Assembly: GCA_965200145.1 (NCBI GenBank)
Contig: CBDATG010000003.1
Location: forward strand, 846,979-910,978
Reading direction: 5' to 3'
From: CBDATG01 sp965200145
GTDB lineage: Bacteria; Chloroflexota; Dehalococcoidia; Lucifugimonadales; Lucifugimonadaceae
DNA: 64,000 bases
The notes under the pieces were generated by a model that did no database searches, was not told where the DNA came from, and saw only the letters and a list, made by a program, of their open reading frames with translations. The number at the start of each line of letters is the position of its first letter. Positions within the stretch are counted from its first letter, which is position 1. Made by a program: the position numbers and the translations under genes. Of this stretch, positions 1-9,240 are shown piece after piece.

Positions 1-931
1 TCTTGTCCGATAGGTAACCGATGAAGATTACACCGATGGCGTTGATGCCCATTAGGATGCCGAATGCTATCGCCGCATCTGGTGCGGACACCTCCTCGCT
101 TACCGCCCAGCGCACGAAGTGGACCGCGATGGTTGCCGTCGTGATGCCGCACACGAAGTATCCGAATGAGAGCTGCCACATCGGCCAGGAGCGGTAAGAA
201 TCGATCCAGCGGTCAACGGATAGCGGTCCGCCGCGCATTAACGCCTCTGCGCGCCGTCTTTGGTCCGCCGATGCGCGCAGACCAGTGGCACGTTTGTCGC
301 CGTCTGGCAGTTCTCCCATGTCGGATGGCTTGTTGCGGATTATGAATACCGCCACGGGCACTCCCAACACAAGCACTATCACGCCGGAGACTATCCACGC
401 CACGCGCCAGTTGGTTGCAACCATCAGCTCCGACAGAAACGGAATCATGATCAATCCGCCAAGCGAGCCGCCGGCAGCTACGATGGACATCGCCATCCCG
501 CGGTTGCGCTGGAACCAACGAGAGATGATCGCGCCGGTCGTCCCCGGTGCAACGCCGCCGGAGAAGAAAGAGATGACGAATCCGAACACCACCGTCAACA
601 TAATGACACTGTTGATGGCCGACAGTGCGAAGTATGAGAGCCCCATCACTGCGAGGCTCACGATGACGACGATTCGGCCGCCTAGCACGTCGACGAGCTT
701 GCCGAGGAATGGCTGCGAGAATCCGTTCAGGATCCAACCGACGGCCGCAGCGGCAGATATCGCGCCGGTCGTAACCTGCCACTCGCGCTCCCAAGTCTCG
801 ACGAAGACTCCGAAGCCTTGGCGCGTGCCCAGCACGATGAACATGCCGAAGAACATCGCACCCACGACGTACCAGCCGTAGAAAGTGCCGCCGCGATTCG
901 AGCCGCGTCCGAGTATGCTGCCAAGTCTCAT
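1..931 (-). CDS. MFS transporter (3' end outside window)
   Basis: A major facilitator superfamily permease. The frame is open from the ATG at 931 to the left edge, so 310 residues are seen and the C-terminal half is missing. The N-terminus reads GTFYGWYVVGAMFFGMF, typical of the oxalate/monocarboxylate (OFA-type) branch, followed by hydrophobic segments, a GKLVDVLGGR loop between helices 2 and 3 (the MFS loop motif) and the ISRWFQRNRGMAMSI segment common in this branch. About eight membrane helices are visible. A charged loop of about 45 residues separates the two six-helix halves. Substrate unknown; a small carboxylate is a guess. It faces away from the DM13 gene across a 210-base divergent spacer. 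Confidence 0.88.
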   Translation of the reverse strand, partial: MRLGSILGRGSNRGGTFYGWYVVGAMFFGMFIVLGTRQGFGVFVETWEREWQVTTGAISAAAAVGWILNGFSQPFLGKLVDVLGGRIVVIVSLAVMGLSYFALSAINSVIMLTVVFGFVISFFSGGVAPGTTGAIISRWFQRNRGMAMSIVAAGGSLGGLIMIPFLSELMVATNWRVAWIVSGVIVLVLGVPVAVFIIRNKPSDMGELPDGDKRATGLRASADQRRRAEALMRGGPLSVDRWIDSYRSWPMWQLSFGYFVCGITTATIAVHFVRWAVSEEVSAPDAAIAFGILMGINAIGVIFIGYLSDK

Positions 932-1142
932 AGATGTGTCCCCGCTTCCAGTGCTCTGTCAACCATGCAAGTCTATCCGCGATGCGGTAACAGCGGGTTC
1001 GCAAGCGCAGGAATAATATCGAACTGGTCGGTGCAAGGCCGTGGCAATCGGCAACAATGGGAAGGAAGCGCAGGGTGACTCTGTTAGCGAAAGTCAAAGC
1101 CCATGTAGCACAGTCTCACGCTTACAGTTAGAATCGCACTTC

Positions 1143-1754
1143 ATGATCACTTACATTCGCACGCATAAGTTGCTCGTCGCTGGCATCGTCGTTGTTTTGG
1201 CGGTGCCGCTGTTGGCGTTGGCTTGGTGGCTCGGCTCACCGCTCTTCATTGACGACGCGGTCGATGAGCAGTTCCCGCTGGCCGCTATGGCGGAGGTGCC
1301 AGACACGATGTCCATGGCCGACGCCGAGGCCACCATGGTCGCGGCAGACGCGAAACCCGATCTGGCCATGGACGAAGTCATGGTTGACGCGATGGGCACG
1401 TTGCTTGCGCCGGAGGCTCTGCGGTCTGGGCAGTTCCGCGATGCCGATTCGTTTCACACCGGCACCGGTACGGCGACGATCTGGGATCTGGGCAATGATG
1501 AGCGGGCGCTGCGCTTCGAAGAGTTCCGCGTGCGAAACGGTCCCGACCTGCGCGTGTTCCTCGCGGTGCATCCCGACCCGATGGGCCGAAGCGATGTGCT
1601 AGATGGCGGATACGTTGAGATTGACGCGCTTAAGGGCAACGTAGGTAACCAGAACTACGACATCCCGCCGGATGTTGACTTGGAGATGTACAACAGCGTG
1701 GTCATCTTCTGCTGGCCGTTCCGAGTGGTGTTTTCTGTCGCGCCGTTAAGCTAA
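1143..1754 (+). CDS. DM13 domain membrane protein
   Basis: 203-residue protein with one N-terminal membrane helix (about residues 9-30) followed by an acidic, Ala/Met-rich linker and a C-terminal DM13 domain (about residues 95-203). Supporting motifs are SGQFRDADSFHTGTG, the GPDLRVFLA strand and the closing YNSVVIFCWPFRVVFSVA segment, which keeps the C-x-x-F signature of DM13. DM13 domains are proposed to act in electron transfer or redox reactions at the cell surface; the actual partner is unknown here. The ATG at 1143 is preferred over an upstream in-frame start because it begins immediately before the membrane helix. Confidence 0.8.
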   Translation: MITYIRTHKLLVAGIVVVLAVPLLALAWWLGSPLFIDDAVDEQFPLAAMAEVPDTMSMADAEATMVAADAKPDLAMDEVMVDAMGTLLAPEALRSGQFRDADSFHTGTGTATIWDLGNDERALRFEEFRVRNGPDLRVFLAVHPDPMGRSDVLDGGYVEIDALKGNVGNQNYDIPPDVDLEMYNSVVIFCWPFRVVFSVAPLS

Positions 1755-1793
1755 TGAGTTAGCGCAACCAATGCGTTGAGGGACACAGGTCAA

Positions 1794-2978
1794 ATGAACA
1801 GCAGCAAGGTACTTACAACAGATGTGATCGTAGTGGGACTCGGCGCGCACGGTAGCGCGGCGGCGGCATCTCTGTCGCGGCGCGGGCTCAAAGTCTTCGG
1901 ATTCGATGCACACGTTCGGCCGCACACCGTCGGTTCCAGCCACGGCGAGTCGCGCATCATTCGCGAGGTATACGCCGAGCATCCCGACTACGTGCCGTTG
2001 ATACAGCAGTCTTACACAATCTGGAAACGTCTAGAGAGCGAGTCCCGTGGGCCCGTCAAGCTGATGCACAAGACCGGTGGCATATCAATCGGACGGCCGC
2101 AGGCGAGGTCGATCATCGGTATCCAGAAATCCGCTCAAGTGCACAATCTCGAGCTGGAGATACTGGACCCGGACGAGATCCATCGGCGCTGGCCGCAACT
2201 CTGCCCACGCGATGAGATGATCGGTGCATACGACGACAATGCTGGCGTGCTCTTTCCGGAGGCGTGTGTGCAGGCGCAGCTGGATGATGCCCTTAAGCAC
2301 GGTGCTTTGTTGCGATTCGGGGATGCAGTGTATCGTTGGCACCCCGACGGCGATGGAGTCAAGGTCTACACCGATGATCTCGTGTTCTCCGCCGCCAAGC
2401 TCGTGTTCGCCGCCGGAGCCTGGAACGGCGCATTAGTGTCCAAACTGAACCTGCCATTGAAGATCGAGCGCCAAGTGCTATTCTGGTTTGATCCCGCATC
2501 CTCGCCGGAGCTGTTTAAGCCTGCCCGGTTCCCTAATGCGTCTTGGGAGTGGTCGCCCGGCAAGGCTCTGTACTGCCAAGCCGACTTCGGCAGGGGCGTC
2601 AAGACAGCATTCCACCACAACGGCGAGATGCTGGACGATGTTGACGACCTTGACCGCGAGGTTCGTGCATCCGACGAGCGCGACCTGAGGGATGCCATAT
2701 CCGACATCATGCCTCAGCTGGGCGGTAGGACCAGACGCTCAATCGTCTGCATGTACACCAACACGCCAGATATGCACTTCTTGATCGATCGACATCCCGG
2801 GCATCCCAATGTCATCATCTCAAGTGCCTGCTCCGGACACGGCTTCAAGTTCTCACCCGCCGTCGGTGAGACCATTGCCGACCTGGCGACTGGGACACAG
2901 CCCGCGTACGATATATCTTTGTTTGGGATCGATAGACTCCTTAACGCAGACTCACAGACGCAGTGTCCAGACGACTAA
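1794..2978 (+). CDS. N-methyl amino acid oxidase (SolA/monomeric sarcosine oxidase family)
   Basis: 394-residue flavoprotein of the DAO family. The N-terminal dinucleotide fold reads VIVVGLGAHGSAAA, followed by the SSHGESRIIRE segment that is characteristic of monomeric sarcosine oxidase and N-methyltryptophan oxidase. C319 in RRSIVCMYTNTPD matches the cysteine that binds FAD covalently in that family, and SGHGFKFSP near the C-terminus is the family's flavin-contact loop. It should oxidise an N-methylated amino acid to the free amine, formaldehyde and hydrogen peroxide; the exact substrate cannot be told. The ATG at 1794 is chosen because TGAGGGA lies about ten bases upstream. The formaldehyde product fits the later C1-folate genes at 12.9-15.8 kb, though that link is inferred. 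Confidence 0.87.
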   Translation: MNSSKVLTTDVIVVGLGAHGSAAAASLSRRGLKVFGFDAHVRPHTVGSSHGESRIIREVYAEHPDYVPLIQQSYTIWKRLESESRGPVKLMHKTGGISIGRPQARSIIGIQKSAQVHNLELEILDPDEIHRRWPQLCPRDEMIGAYDDNAGVLFPEACVQAQLDDALKHGALLRFGDAVYRWHPDGDGVKVYTDDLVFSAAKLVFAAGAWNGALVSKLNLPLKIERQVLFWFDPASSPELFKPARFPNASWEWSPGKALYCQADFGRGVKTAFHHNGEMLDDVDDLDREVRASDERDLRDAISDIMPQLGGRTRRSIVCMYTNTPDMHFLIDRHPGHPNVIISSACSGHGFKFSPAVGETIADLATGTQPAYDISLFGIDRLLNADSQTQCPDD

Positions 2979-3013
2979 CACAGCTGCAACGACTCATAAT
3001 AGGGCGACAGAAC

Positions 3014-3832
3014 ATGCTAATCACCGCACTTCGCACGCACATCAGGTTCGCGACCTTCTCGGTCGCGGCGGTATCGCTTGCCGCGTTGGTGGCATGTGGC
3101 GGAGGTGATACCGAAGAGGTAGCGGTCACGGATGTCGACTGGGGCTACACCGGCGCGGGTGCGCCTGCGAACTGGGCAAACATCTCGCCAGACAACGCAA
3201 CCTGCACCGACGGGATGATGCAGTCGCCAATCGATATCACCGGCTACCAGATGGGCGATGCTCCTCCGCTGTCATTCTCATTCAGGCGCGGTGTAACGGA
3301 GATCTCCAACGACGGCAAGATGTTGGAAGCCGAGTACGCCCCGCGCAACAGGCTCGGATTTGCAGAGCGCACCTATGAGCTAGCCAGCGCGCGTTGGCAC
3401 TCGCCTGCAGAGCACAGATTCGACGGTGAAGAGCTGCCTGCCGAACTGCACCTGGTACATGAGCAAACCTTCGGCGACCTGGCGGTAGTCAGCTTCCTGT
3501 ATCGCATTGGCGAGCCGGACCCGACCTTGGAGGCATTCTTGGCTGCCGCTCCCGCGGTCGGCGAAACTGCCAGCGGCGAGGGAGACGCGTTCCCCGACCT
3601 GAACGCGAGGATATTCCAACCCGCGGACCTGGGCTACTACAAGTATCAGGGATCGCTGACAATGCCGCCGTGTAGCGAGCCGGTTGACTGGTTCGTGATG
3701 CACGAGATTGGCACAGTCTCGCAAGACCAAGTTGACAGGTTGCAAGCCCTTGTAGGCGGCATCGCCAACAACCGGCCGATCCAACCTCTCAACGGTCGCG
3801 AGATCAACTTCTCCGGACCGCGCGTCCAGTAA
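3014..3832 (+). CDS. Alpha-carbonic anhydrase-like lipoprotein, one zinc ligand replaced
   Basis: 272 residues with a lipoprotein signal (LAALVAC, lipid-modified C28) and an alpha-type carbonic anhydrase domain. Family motifs present are QSPIDI (70-75), the EH-x4-E pair, AELHLVH with the third zinc histidine H146, SLTMPPCSE and VDWFVMHE. The first of the three zinc histidines appears to be arginine: ASARWHSPAEH places R127 where the family has His, while H129 and H146 remain. Such loss normally abolishes CO2 hydration (as in the carbonic anhydrase-related proteins), so this copy may bind rather than catalyse. It is followed 12 bases later by a paralogue with all three histidines. Confidence 0.85.
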   Translation: MLITALRTHIRFATFSVAAVSLAALVACGGGDTEEVAVTDVDWGYTGAGAPANWANISPDNATCTDGMMQSPIDITGYQMGDAPPLSFSFRRGVTEISNDGKMLEAEYAPRNRLGFAERTYELASARWHSPAEHRFDGEELPAELHLVHEQTFGDLAVVSFLYRIGEPDPTLEAFLAAAPAVGETASGEGDAFPDLNARIFQPADLGYYKYQGSLTMPPCSEPVDWFVMHEIGTVSQDQVDRLQALVGGIANNRPIQPLNGREINFSGPRVQ

Positions 3833-3844
3833 CGACATCCAGAA

Positions 3845-4549
3845 ATGCATGACGCGCCCTGGAGTTACTCCGGCAATACCGGACCCGAGTACTGGGGTAG
3901 GCTGTCGCCCGACTACGACACCTGCGAGATCGGCGTGCATCAATCCCCGGTCGACATAACGGACTACGAGACCGCCGACATCGCCCATCTGCGCTTCGAC
4001 TACAGCCACGAGCCGGAGCTGGTCAAGAACGATGGGCACCTAGTAGAGCTCGTCTTCCCTGGCGGCGACCGGCTGGAGTTCGGCGAACACAGCTGCCTGC
4101 TGGTGTCAGCGCACTTCCACTGCCCAAGCGAACACACCATTGATGGCACACAGTTCGCCGCCGAGCTGCACCTGCCACATGTCGAGTCCCGCGGCGACCT
4201 TGATGTAGTAGGATTCATGTACACGCACGGCGAACCTGATCCGTTCCTGGACGCACTGCTAGCGGTCGCACCAAGCATAGGAGGGCGAGTCGATGCCGAC
4301 CAATCGGATTTCGCCGGACTCAACGCGGCAAACCTGTTACCAGACGATCTCGGATACTACACCTACATGGGTTCGCTCACGACTCCGCCGTGCTCTGAAC
4401 CGGTTGACTGGATTGTGATGCACGAGACGCGCACTGTGTCAGCGGACCAGGTGGCAAGGTTGGCGCGATTGACGGGAGACGGCAACACAAACAGGCCGGT
4501 ACAACCCAACGAAGGCGTCAAAATCCAATACTCCGGACCACGGACATGA
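3845..4549 (+). CDS. Alpha-carbonic anhydrase, leaderless paralogue
   Basis: 234-residue alpha-carbonic anhydrase. All three zinc histidines are visible: H90 and H92 in SAHFHCPSEH and H109 in AELHLPH. GSLTTPPCSE and VDWIVMHE are intact, so catalysis (CO2 plus water to bicarbonate) is expected. It begins at MHDAPWSYSG, directly at the enzyme domain, with no signal peptide or membrane helix, which is unusual because alpha-class enzymes are normally exported. No plausible exported start exists in the 12 bases after the preceding gene. It overlaps the next oxidase gene by ATGA, so the two are probably translationally coupled. It arose by tandem duplication of the preceding gene. Confidence 0.88.
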   Translation: MHDAPWSYSGNTGPEYWGRLSPDYDTCEIGVHQSPVDITDYETADIAHLRFDYSHEPELVKNDGHLVELVFPGGDRLEFGEHSCLLVSAHFHCPSEHTIDGTQFAAELHLPHVESRGDLDVVGFMYTHGEPDPFLDALLAVAPSIGGRVDADQSDFAGLNAANLLPDDLGYYTYMGSLTTPPCSEPVDWIVMHETRTVSADQVARLARLTGDGNTNRPVQPNEGVKIQYSGPRT

Positions 4550-5700
4550 CTTCCTCTCACACATCTCGCGTCGTAATTGTGGGTGGCGGCATCATTGGAT
4601 GCGCCACGGCTTACTACCTGTCGCGTACCGGTTCGTGCGAAATCGTCATGATCGAATCTGACCATGTCGCCGCGGGCGCGAGCGGATACTCCGCCGGTAT
4701 CTTAACCCCCTATTCCGGCTCCAACGACCCCGACCTGCTGGCACTCTCACCCGCCGCGCTTGCACTACATGCCGAACTCGCAGAGACCCTACCTGCCACA
4801 ACAGGTATTGACCACGGTTACGACGTGCGTCCGTTCCTGCGCTGTGCGTTCGGAGACGATGGCGAGCGCGAAGCCAAGTCCTTCATGCAGGCGCGCATAG
4901 CAGAAGGGCATGCGGCGGACTGGCTGTCTGGCGACGAGGCGCGCGCACTGTGCGACTGGATCAGCGATGACATGATCGGCGCGTGTGTTACCGAGATCGA
5001 GCCGACAGTCGACTCACGCCTATTGACGCAATCCATGTTCGTTGCCGCAAGCAACGCGACTTCGCTTGAGTTCATCAACGACGAGTTCACAGGTATAACG
5101 TTGTTAGCCAAAGGGGCAGTAGGTTCGATTTCCTTGGATGATCAGTCTCAGATTGAGGCTGATGCCTACGTGTTCGCGTTAGGCCCGTGGTCCTCGGATG
5201 TCAGCAACATGCTCCGATTCGGCTACCCAGTGGTGCCACAGAAGGGCCAACTGCTACACATCGACATTGGCGACGCGTCATCTGATCATTTGCGGCCGCC
5301 AGTCGCGATGCAGAACATGGACGATGGCGGTGTGGTACTCCCGAGGCGATTGTCCAGCACGGTATTAGGCGCGACGCGTGAAGACACAGGGTATGATCGC
5401 GCACCGTCCGACTTTGCCTACGAATACATCATCCCACGCGTCCAACGCCTATGCCCGCGCATCGATGCCTCGCATGTTTCGTGTCAAACCGCATGTCTGC
5501 GTCCCATGCCGGCTGACGGCAAGCCTTATGTCGGGCGGGCACACAACCAAGACAACGCATTCTTTGCCGCAGGGCACTGGTCTGAAGGCATACACTACGG
5601 ACCACTCACCGGGAAGTGGCTCGCAGACACCATAACAACGGGCAGTTCAGATATAGATTTCTCCGCCATCGGCACCGACAGACTTCCAAACTTTGGGTGA
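4546..5700 (+). CDS. FAD-dependent amino acid oxidase (DAO family)
   Basis: 384 residues. The N-terminal RVVIVGGGIIGCATAYYL is a classic FAD-binding beta-alpha-beta, ending at the acidic residue of IES. The ASGYSAGILTPYS loop and the C-terminal LRPMPADGKPYVGR plus AAGHWSEGIHYGP segments are typical of glycine oxidase/ThiO-like and D-amino acid dehydrogenase-like members. No covalent-FAD cysteine equivalent to the SolA-like neighbour is evident. The start overlaps the carbonic anhydrase stop by four bases. Together with the upstream SolA-like enzyme it suggests breakdown of amino acids or N-methylated amines; the substrate is not predictable. Confidence 0.85.
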   Translation: MTSSHTSRVVIVGGGIIGCATAYYLSRTGSCEIVMIESDHVAAGASGYSAGILTPYSGSNDPDLLALSPAALALHAELAETLPATTGIDHGYDVRPFLRCAFGDDGEREAKSFMQARIAEGHAADWLSGDEARALCDWISDDMIGACVTEIEPTVDSRLLTQSMFVAASNATSLEFINDEFTGITLLAKGAVGSISLDDQSQIEADAYVFALGPWSSDVSNMLRFGYPVVPQKGQLLHIDIGDASSDHLRPPVAMQNMDDGGVVLPRRLSSTVLGATREDTGYDRAPSDFAYEYIIPRVQRLCPRIDASHVSCQTACLRPMPADGKPYVGRAHNQDNAFFAAGHWSEGIHYGPLTGKWLADTITTGSSDIDFSAIGTDRLPNFG

Positions 5701-5769
5701 GTCAATTTGCGGAATCGCGTGTAACCTAACCCATAGCGAAACTGATACTACACCTTAAGGTTGTGCGTC

Positions 5770-6966
5770 ATGATACCCACGCTAGAACAGCTGCAAGACG
5801 ATCCATACGCCGCGCTGGGAGTCCGCAAGTTCATCAACGCCACGTGCCATCACACCATAATGGGCGGCACGCTGATCCCGCCGTCAGCAATGGCGGCAAT
5901 GCAGGTGGCGGCAGAGGACTATGTGGACATCATGGACCTGCAACGCGCCTGTGGCAGCATCATCGCAGACCTCACACACGCCGACGATGGATACATAGTG
6001 TCAGGGTGCGCGGCAGCGCTCATGGTATCTGCCGCCGCCATCATCACTGGCACAGATAAGGCGCTGATGGAGCAGCTGCCTTATGTCCAAGGCGGGCAGG
6101 TGCCGTGCGTCGCCAAACGGTTCGCACGCGTGCAAAACGATGCCGGGGTAACCTACGTCAATCACGGATACGCCATGGCCGTCAAGACTGCCGGCGTGAA
6201 GTTCGTGGAGATCGGCCAACCCGACGAACCGGATGCGGGAGTCAAGGTCGTAGACGCCGCGCAGTATGAGCAGGCGTTCAAAGACAACCCAGATGCCAAG
6301 ATGGTCTACTGGGTCGGATACGCACCCGACGGCGACATCGCACTAGAGGATGTGTTTGACATTGCCCATGCTTACGGTGCGAGGGTGATACTGGACGCAT
6401 CCAATGCACTACCGCCGCGGGAGAATCTGCACCGGTTCATCGACCTGGGCGCCGATGTCGTCTGTTTCTCTGGCGGTAAGGGGATACAGGGCCCGCAAGG
6501 CTCTGGCATCATCGCCGGCAGCCAGGACATCATCGACTCAATCTCAATGCAGGCCGCACCTAGCCACGGCATCGGACGAGTCGCCAAGGTCGGCAAGGAA
6601 GACATCGTCGGGCAGATCACATCGCTCATCTGGTGGGCAGCGCAAGACGATGAGGAGCGGCTGACGGAGCATCATCGCAAATCGGCAGTTCTGCACAATC
6701 AAGTCAAGCAGCTGCCGAACGTAGCGAACTCCTACATCCAGTTCCCAGATGAAGACAATCGGCCGATGCCGAACATTCACGTCACCGTGCCTGCCGAGTC
6801 AGGACTGGATGCCGCATCGGTATTAGCAGACCTGCGGGACGGCGACCCGCCAATCGCGGCAGTGGGACATCCCCGGGATCCGTACACAATCAGGTTCGAC
6901 GTACGACTCTTGGAGGAAGACGAGATTCAGACGATAGCGAATCGCCTGCAAGAAATCCTTGGCTGA
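5770..6966 (+). CDS. SelA/DgaE-like PLP-dependent enzyme
   Basis: 398-residue fold-type I pyridoxal-phosphate enzyme of the SelA-like group, which includes selenocysteine synthase relatives and D-glucosaminate-6-phosphate ammonia-lyase. Residues supporting this are VRKFINATCHHTIMGGT near the N-terminus, the ARVILDAS strand with D209, and the PLP lysine K237 in FSGGKGIQGPQGSG. The length is shorter than true SelA (about 450), and no selC or selB is nearby, so a catabolic beta-elimination lyase is more likely than selenium metabolism. The ATG at 5770 is preferred because AAGG lies nine bases upstream; TTG 5761 would also be in frame. Confidence 0.85.
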   Translation: MIPTLEQLQDDPYAALGVRKFINATCHHTIMGGTLIPPSAMAAMQVAAEDYVDIMDLQRACGSIIADLTHADDGYIVSGCAAALMVSAAAIITGTDKALMEQLPYVQGGQVPCVAKRFARVQNDAGVTYVNHGYAMAVKTAGVKFVEIGQPDEPDAGVKVVDAAQYEQAFKDNPDAKMVYWVGYAPDGDIALEDVFDIAHAYGARVILDASNALPPRENLHRFIDLGADVVCFSGGKGIQGPQGSGIIAGSQDIIDSISMQAAPSHGIGRVAKVGKEDIVGQITSLIWWAAQDDEERLTEHHRKSAVLHNQVKQLPNVANSYIQFPDEDNRPMPNIHVTVPAESGLDAASVLADLRDGDPPIAAVGHPRDPYTIRFDVRLLEEDEIQTIANRLQEILG

Positions 6967-6994
6967 CAGCAGGCAGTCGGACAATTGAGCCCAG

Positions 6995-7029
6995 CGCGTA
7001 GTCCGCGCGCGTCAGGCCCGGACTACGCG
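6995..7029. terminator. Bidirectional hairpin between convergent genes
   Basis: A perfect 11-bp inverted repeat (CGCGTAGTCCG / CGGACTACGCG) with a 13-base loop lies just after the SelA-like stop and overlaps the last codons of the formylglycine-generating enzyme gene. No T-run follows, so it may act as a factor-assisted terminator or a 3' stabiliser for both convergent transcripts. Confidence 0.5.
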
Positions 7030-8010
7030 GAATCCCATGTTGCCAGTGCTCGAGTCTGGCGTGGATGCAGTGCGTGCGCCTACTCTGTAGCGGTTGCAAT
7101 ACGACTCGTGGCATAAGTACGACCCGCCGCGGATAACCTTGGCATCGCCACGCCGTGGTCCCTTCGGGTTGACACGCGTCGCGCGTCTATCGTTGCGGTG
7201 GAAACTCGTCGACCACCAGTCTGCACACCACTCCCAAACGTTACCTGCGACATCGTACAGCCCGAAACCGTTCGGAGCGTAAGTCCCAACTGGCGATGTG
7301 CCATGGAATCCATCGGCGCGAGTGTTATCGTCAGGGAAGTTGCCTTGCCAGATGTTGCACATATGCTCACCGTCCGGCTCCAGGGCGTCACCCCAAGCGT
7401 ATCTAGCCTGATCCAAGCCGCCGCGCGCCGCATACTCCCACTCCGCCTCGGTCGGAAGGCGTACGGCTGCCCATTTGCAGTAAGCAACTGCGTCACGCCA
7501 GCTCACGTGCGTGACCGGATGCGAACTCCGGCCGTTGACCAAGGAGTCCGGACCGTCAGGACAAAGCCATGTCGTTCCATGCACCTGCCACCACCATTCA
7601 GAACCCTTAACCGCCTGCCGGACAGATGCCTTAGTGGCATCGGAGACGAAGTGGTGGAACACAAACGACCAACCAAACCGCTCCGCGTCAGTAACGTAAC
7701 CTGTCGCTGATACGAACTCGTCAAACTGCGCGATCGTGACAGGATGGCGCGACAGCTCAAACGCGTCAACCGCAACTTCCCGTATCGGCCCCTCCGCGTC
7801 GCCGGGAAATCGCGTGTCGGAGGTACCCATCCTGAAGCTGCCAGCGGGTATCTGGGCGAAGTCTATCCTAGCGGGGACCGCGCGGCCGGAGTCACCGTTG
7901 GAACGATCAGCTCCTGCGTGTGGACCCTGTTGCGCCGCCGGTGATGCACCAGACGCGACATCCGCCCGCAACGGCGAGCAGCAACCTGCACTCTGTCCCT
8001 GAGTGGACAT
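7012..8010 (-). CDS. Formylglycine-generating enzyme (sulfatase-modifying factor)
   Basis: 332 residues, full FGE-sulfatase domain. It converts the active-site Cys of type I sulfatases to formylglycine using O2. Both catalytic cysteines of true FGE are present as C300 and C305 in RGGSYLCHESYCNRYR, which separates it from the many FGE-fold proteins that lack them. Other family motifs are IPAGSFRMGT, HPVTHVSWRDAVAYCKWA, RLPTEAEWEYAARGG and GNVWEWCADWW. The ATG at 8010 is favoured because it places the GCCSP-R segment near the N-terminus, as in bacterial FGEs; a TTG at 8082 would add 24 Ser/Arg-rich residues. No sulfatase gene lies in the window, so its targets are elsewhere. Confidence 0.93.
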   Translation of the reverse strand: MSTQGQSAGCCSPLRADVASGASPAAQQGPHAGADRSNGDSGRAVPARIDFAQIPAGSFRMGTSDTRFPGDAEGPIREVAVDAFELSRHPVTIAQFDEFVSATGYVTDAERFGWSFVFHHFVSDATKASVRQAVKGSEWWWQVHGTTWLCPDGPDSLVNGRSSHPVTHVSWRDAVAYCKWAAVRLPTEAEWEYAARGGLDQARYAWGDALEPDGEHMCNIWQGNFPDDNTRADGFHGTSPVGTYAPNGFGLYDVAGNVWEWCADWWSTSFHRNDRRATRVNPKGPRRGDAKVIRGGSYLCHESYCNRYRVGARTASTPDSSTGNMGFRVVRA

Positions 8011-8148
8011 GCGAATGATTGTAGTCGCAGAGTACGGACTCACACCGCGCGGCGCGGAACTGCCCAGCATCCGATGCGTCAACTAAACTACGATTGCGTA
8101 GCGACGGGCTACTGACGAGCGATCCCACACGAACACGGGAGGTAGTAG

Positions 8149-9240
8149 ATGGATACGAAAGCCGCGATATTCCGAGAGACTGGCGTGCCTGTCCCGATCG
8201 AGCAGGTGCAGATGGACGCGCCTAAGGCCGGCGAGGTGGCGATACGCATGGCAGGCGCGGGCGTGTGCCACAGCGATTACCACACCGTGGACGGACATAA
8301 GGCCGCCGCCGCGACTCCGATGATACTCGGACACGAAGGCGCGGGCATCGTCTCAGATGTCGGCGATGGCGTGCAAGACATCACACCCGGCGACAATGTC
8401 ATACTCTCGCTAGATGCGCTCTGCGGCAAGTGTCGCAACTGCATATCCGGGCATCCATCCCTCTGCGAGACTAACTTCACTTACGGCGCCACGATGCCAG
8501 ACGGTACCACTCGCTTCTCGCAGAACGGTCAGCAGGTCTACCACCGCACTCCCACCTTTACGGAGCACACCATCGCGCCTGCCGACAAGTGCGTTATCGT
8601 CCCGCCAGATACCGACCTCACGCGTGCTTGCCTAATCAGTTGCGGTGTCATTACAGGTGTTGGCGCAGTTGTGAACCGTGCTAACGTGCCGACAGGAGCG
8701 TCAATGGCAGTGTTTGGATGCGGCGGCGTAGGGCTTAGCGTAGTGCAAGGCGGCGCGCTGGCATCGGCAGGAAAGATCATCGCCGTGGACACCGTCGAAC
8801 GCAAGCTGGAGATGGCATCCGACATGGGCGCGACACACTTGGTAAACGCCGCGAAGGAAGACTCAGTCAAGCGCATCCAAGAGATAACCGCCGGCGGTGC
8901 CGATTACGCCTTCGAGGTAGTGGGACAGCCCGCAATCGCCAAACAGGCGTTCGAGTCGACGCGTCCGCTGGGGACTATGGTGCTAGTCGGCGTAGTTCCG
9001 ACAGATGCTGAGATCAGCGTGGACGGTTGGGAGCTGTTACGCGGCAGGTCGATACTGGGCAACTGGCATGGCGATGGAAATCCGCGCAAGGACTTCCTCT
9101 GGATGCTAGACCTATACGCCCAGGGCAAGCTCAAGCTAGACGAGATGATCACGAAGTTCAGACCGCTAGACGAGCTGAACGAGGCGTTCGCCGACATGAA
9201 CGCAGGGGTAACAGCGCGCACGGTGCTGACGTTCGATTAA
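8149..9240 (+). CDS. Zinc-dependent alcohol dehydrogenase
   Basis: 363-residue medium-chain dehydrogenase. Catalytic zinc residues are C40 (AGVCHSD) and H62-E63 (LGHEGAG); the structural zinc site has four cysteines C92, C95, C98 and C106. The Rossmann segment reads SMAVFGCGGVGLSVVQGG followed by an acidic residue (VDTV), suggesting NAD rather than NADP. The overall form resembles class III-like alcohol/formaldehyde dehydrogenases, but the glutathione-specific status cannot be judged. A good ribosome site GGGAGGT precedes the ATG. It is divergent from the FGE gene. Confidence 0.9.
   Translation: MDTKAAIFRETGVPVPIEQVQMDAPKAGEVAIRMAGAGVCHSDYHTVDGHKAAAATPMILGHEGAGIVSDVGDGVQDITPGDNVILSLDALCGKCRNCISGHPSLCETNFTYGATMPDGTTRFSQNGQQVYHRTPTFTEHTIAPADKCVIVPPDTDLTRACLISCGVITGVGAVVNRANVPTGASMAVFGCGGVGLSVVQGGALASAGKIIAVDTVERKLEMASDMGATHLVNAAKEDSVKRIQEITAGGADYAFEVVGQPAIAKQAFESTRPLGTMVLVGVVPTDAEISVDGWELLRGRSILGNWHGDGNPRKDFLWMLDLYAQGKLKLDEMITKFRPLDELNEAFADMNAGVTARTVLTFD

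Noticed and set aside
213..1097. 294-codon Arg-rich open frame at the left edge
   Set aside because: The adjacent minus-strand frame encodes a convincing MFS transporter over the same DNA.
5770..6966. True selenocysteine synthase (SelA)
   Set aside because: The protein is shorter and no selB, selC or selD is nearby; a SelA-like catabolic lyase fits better.
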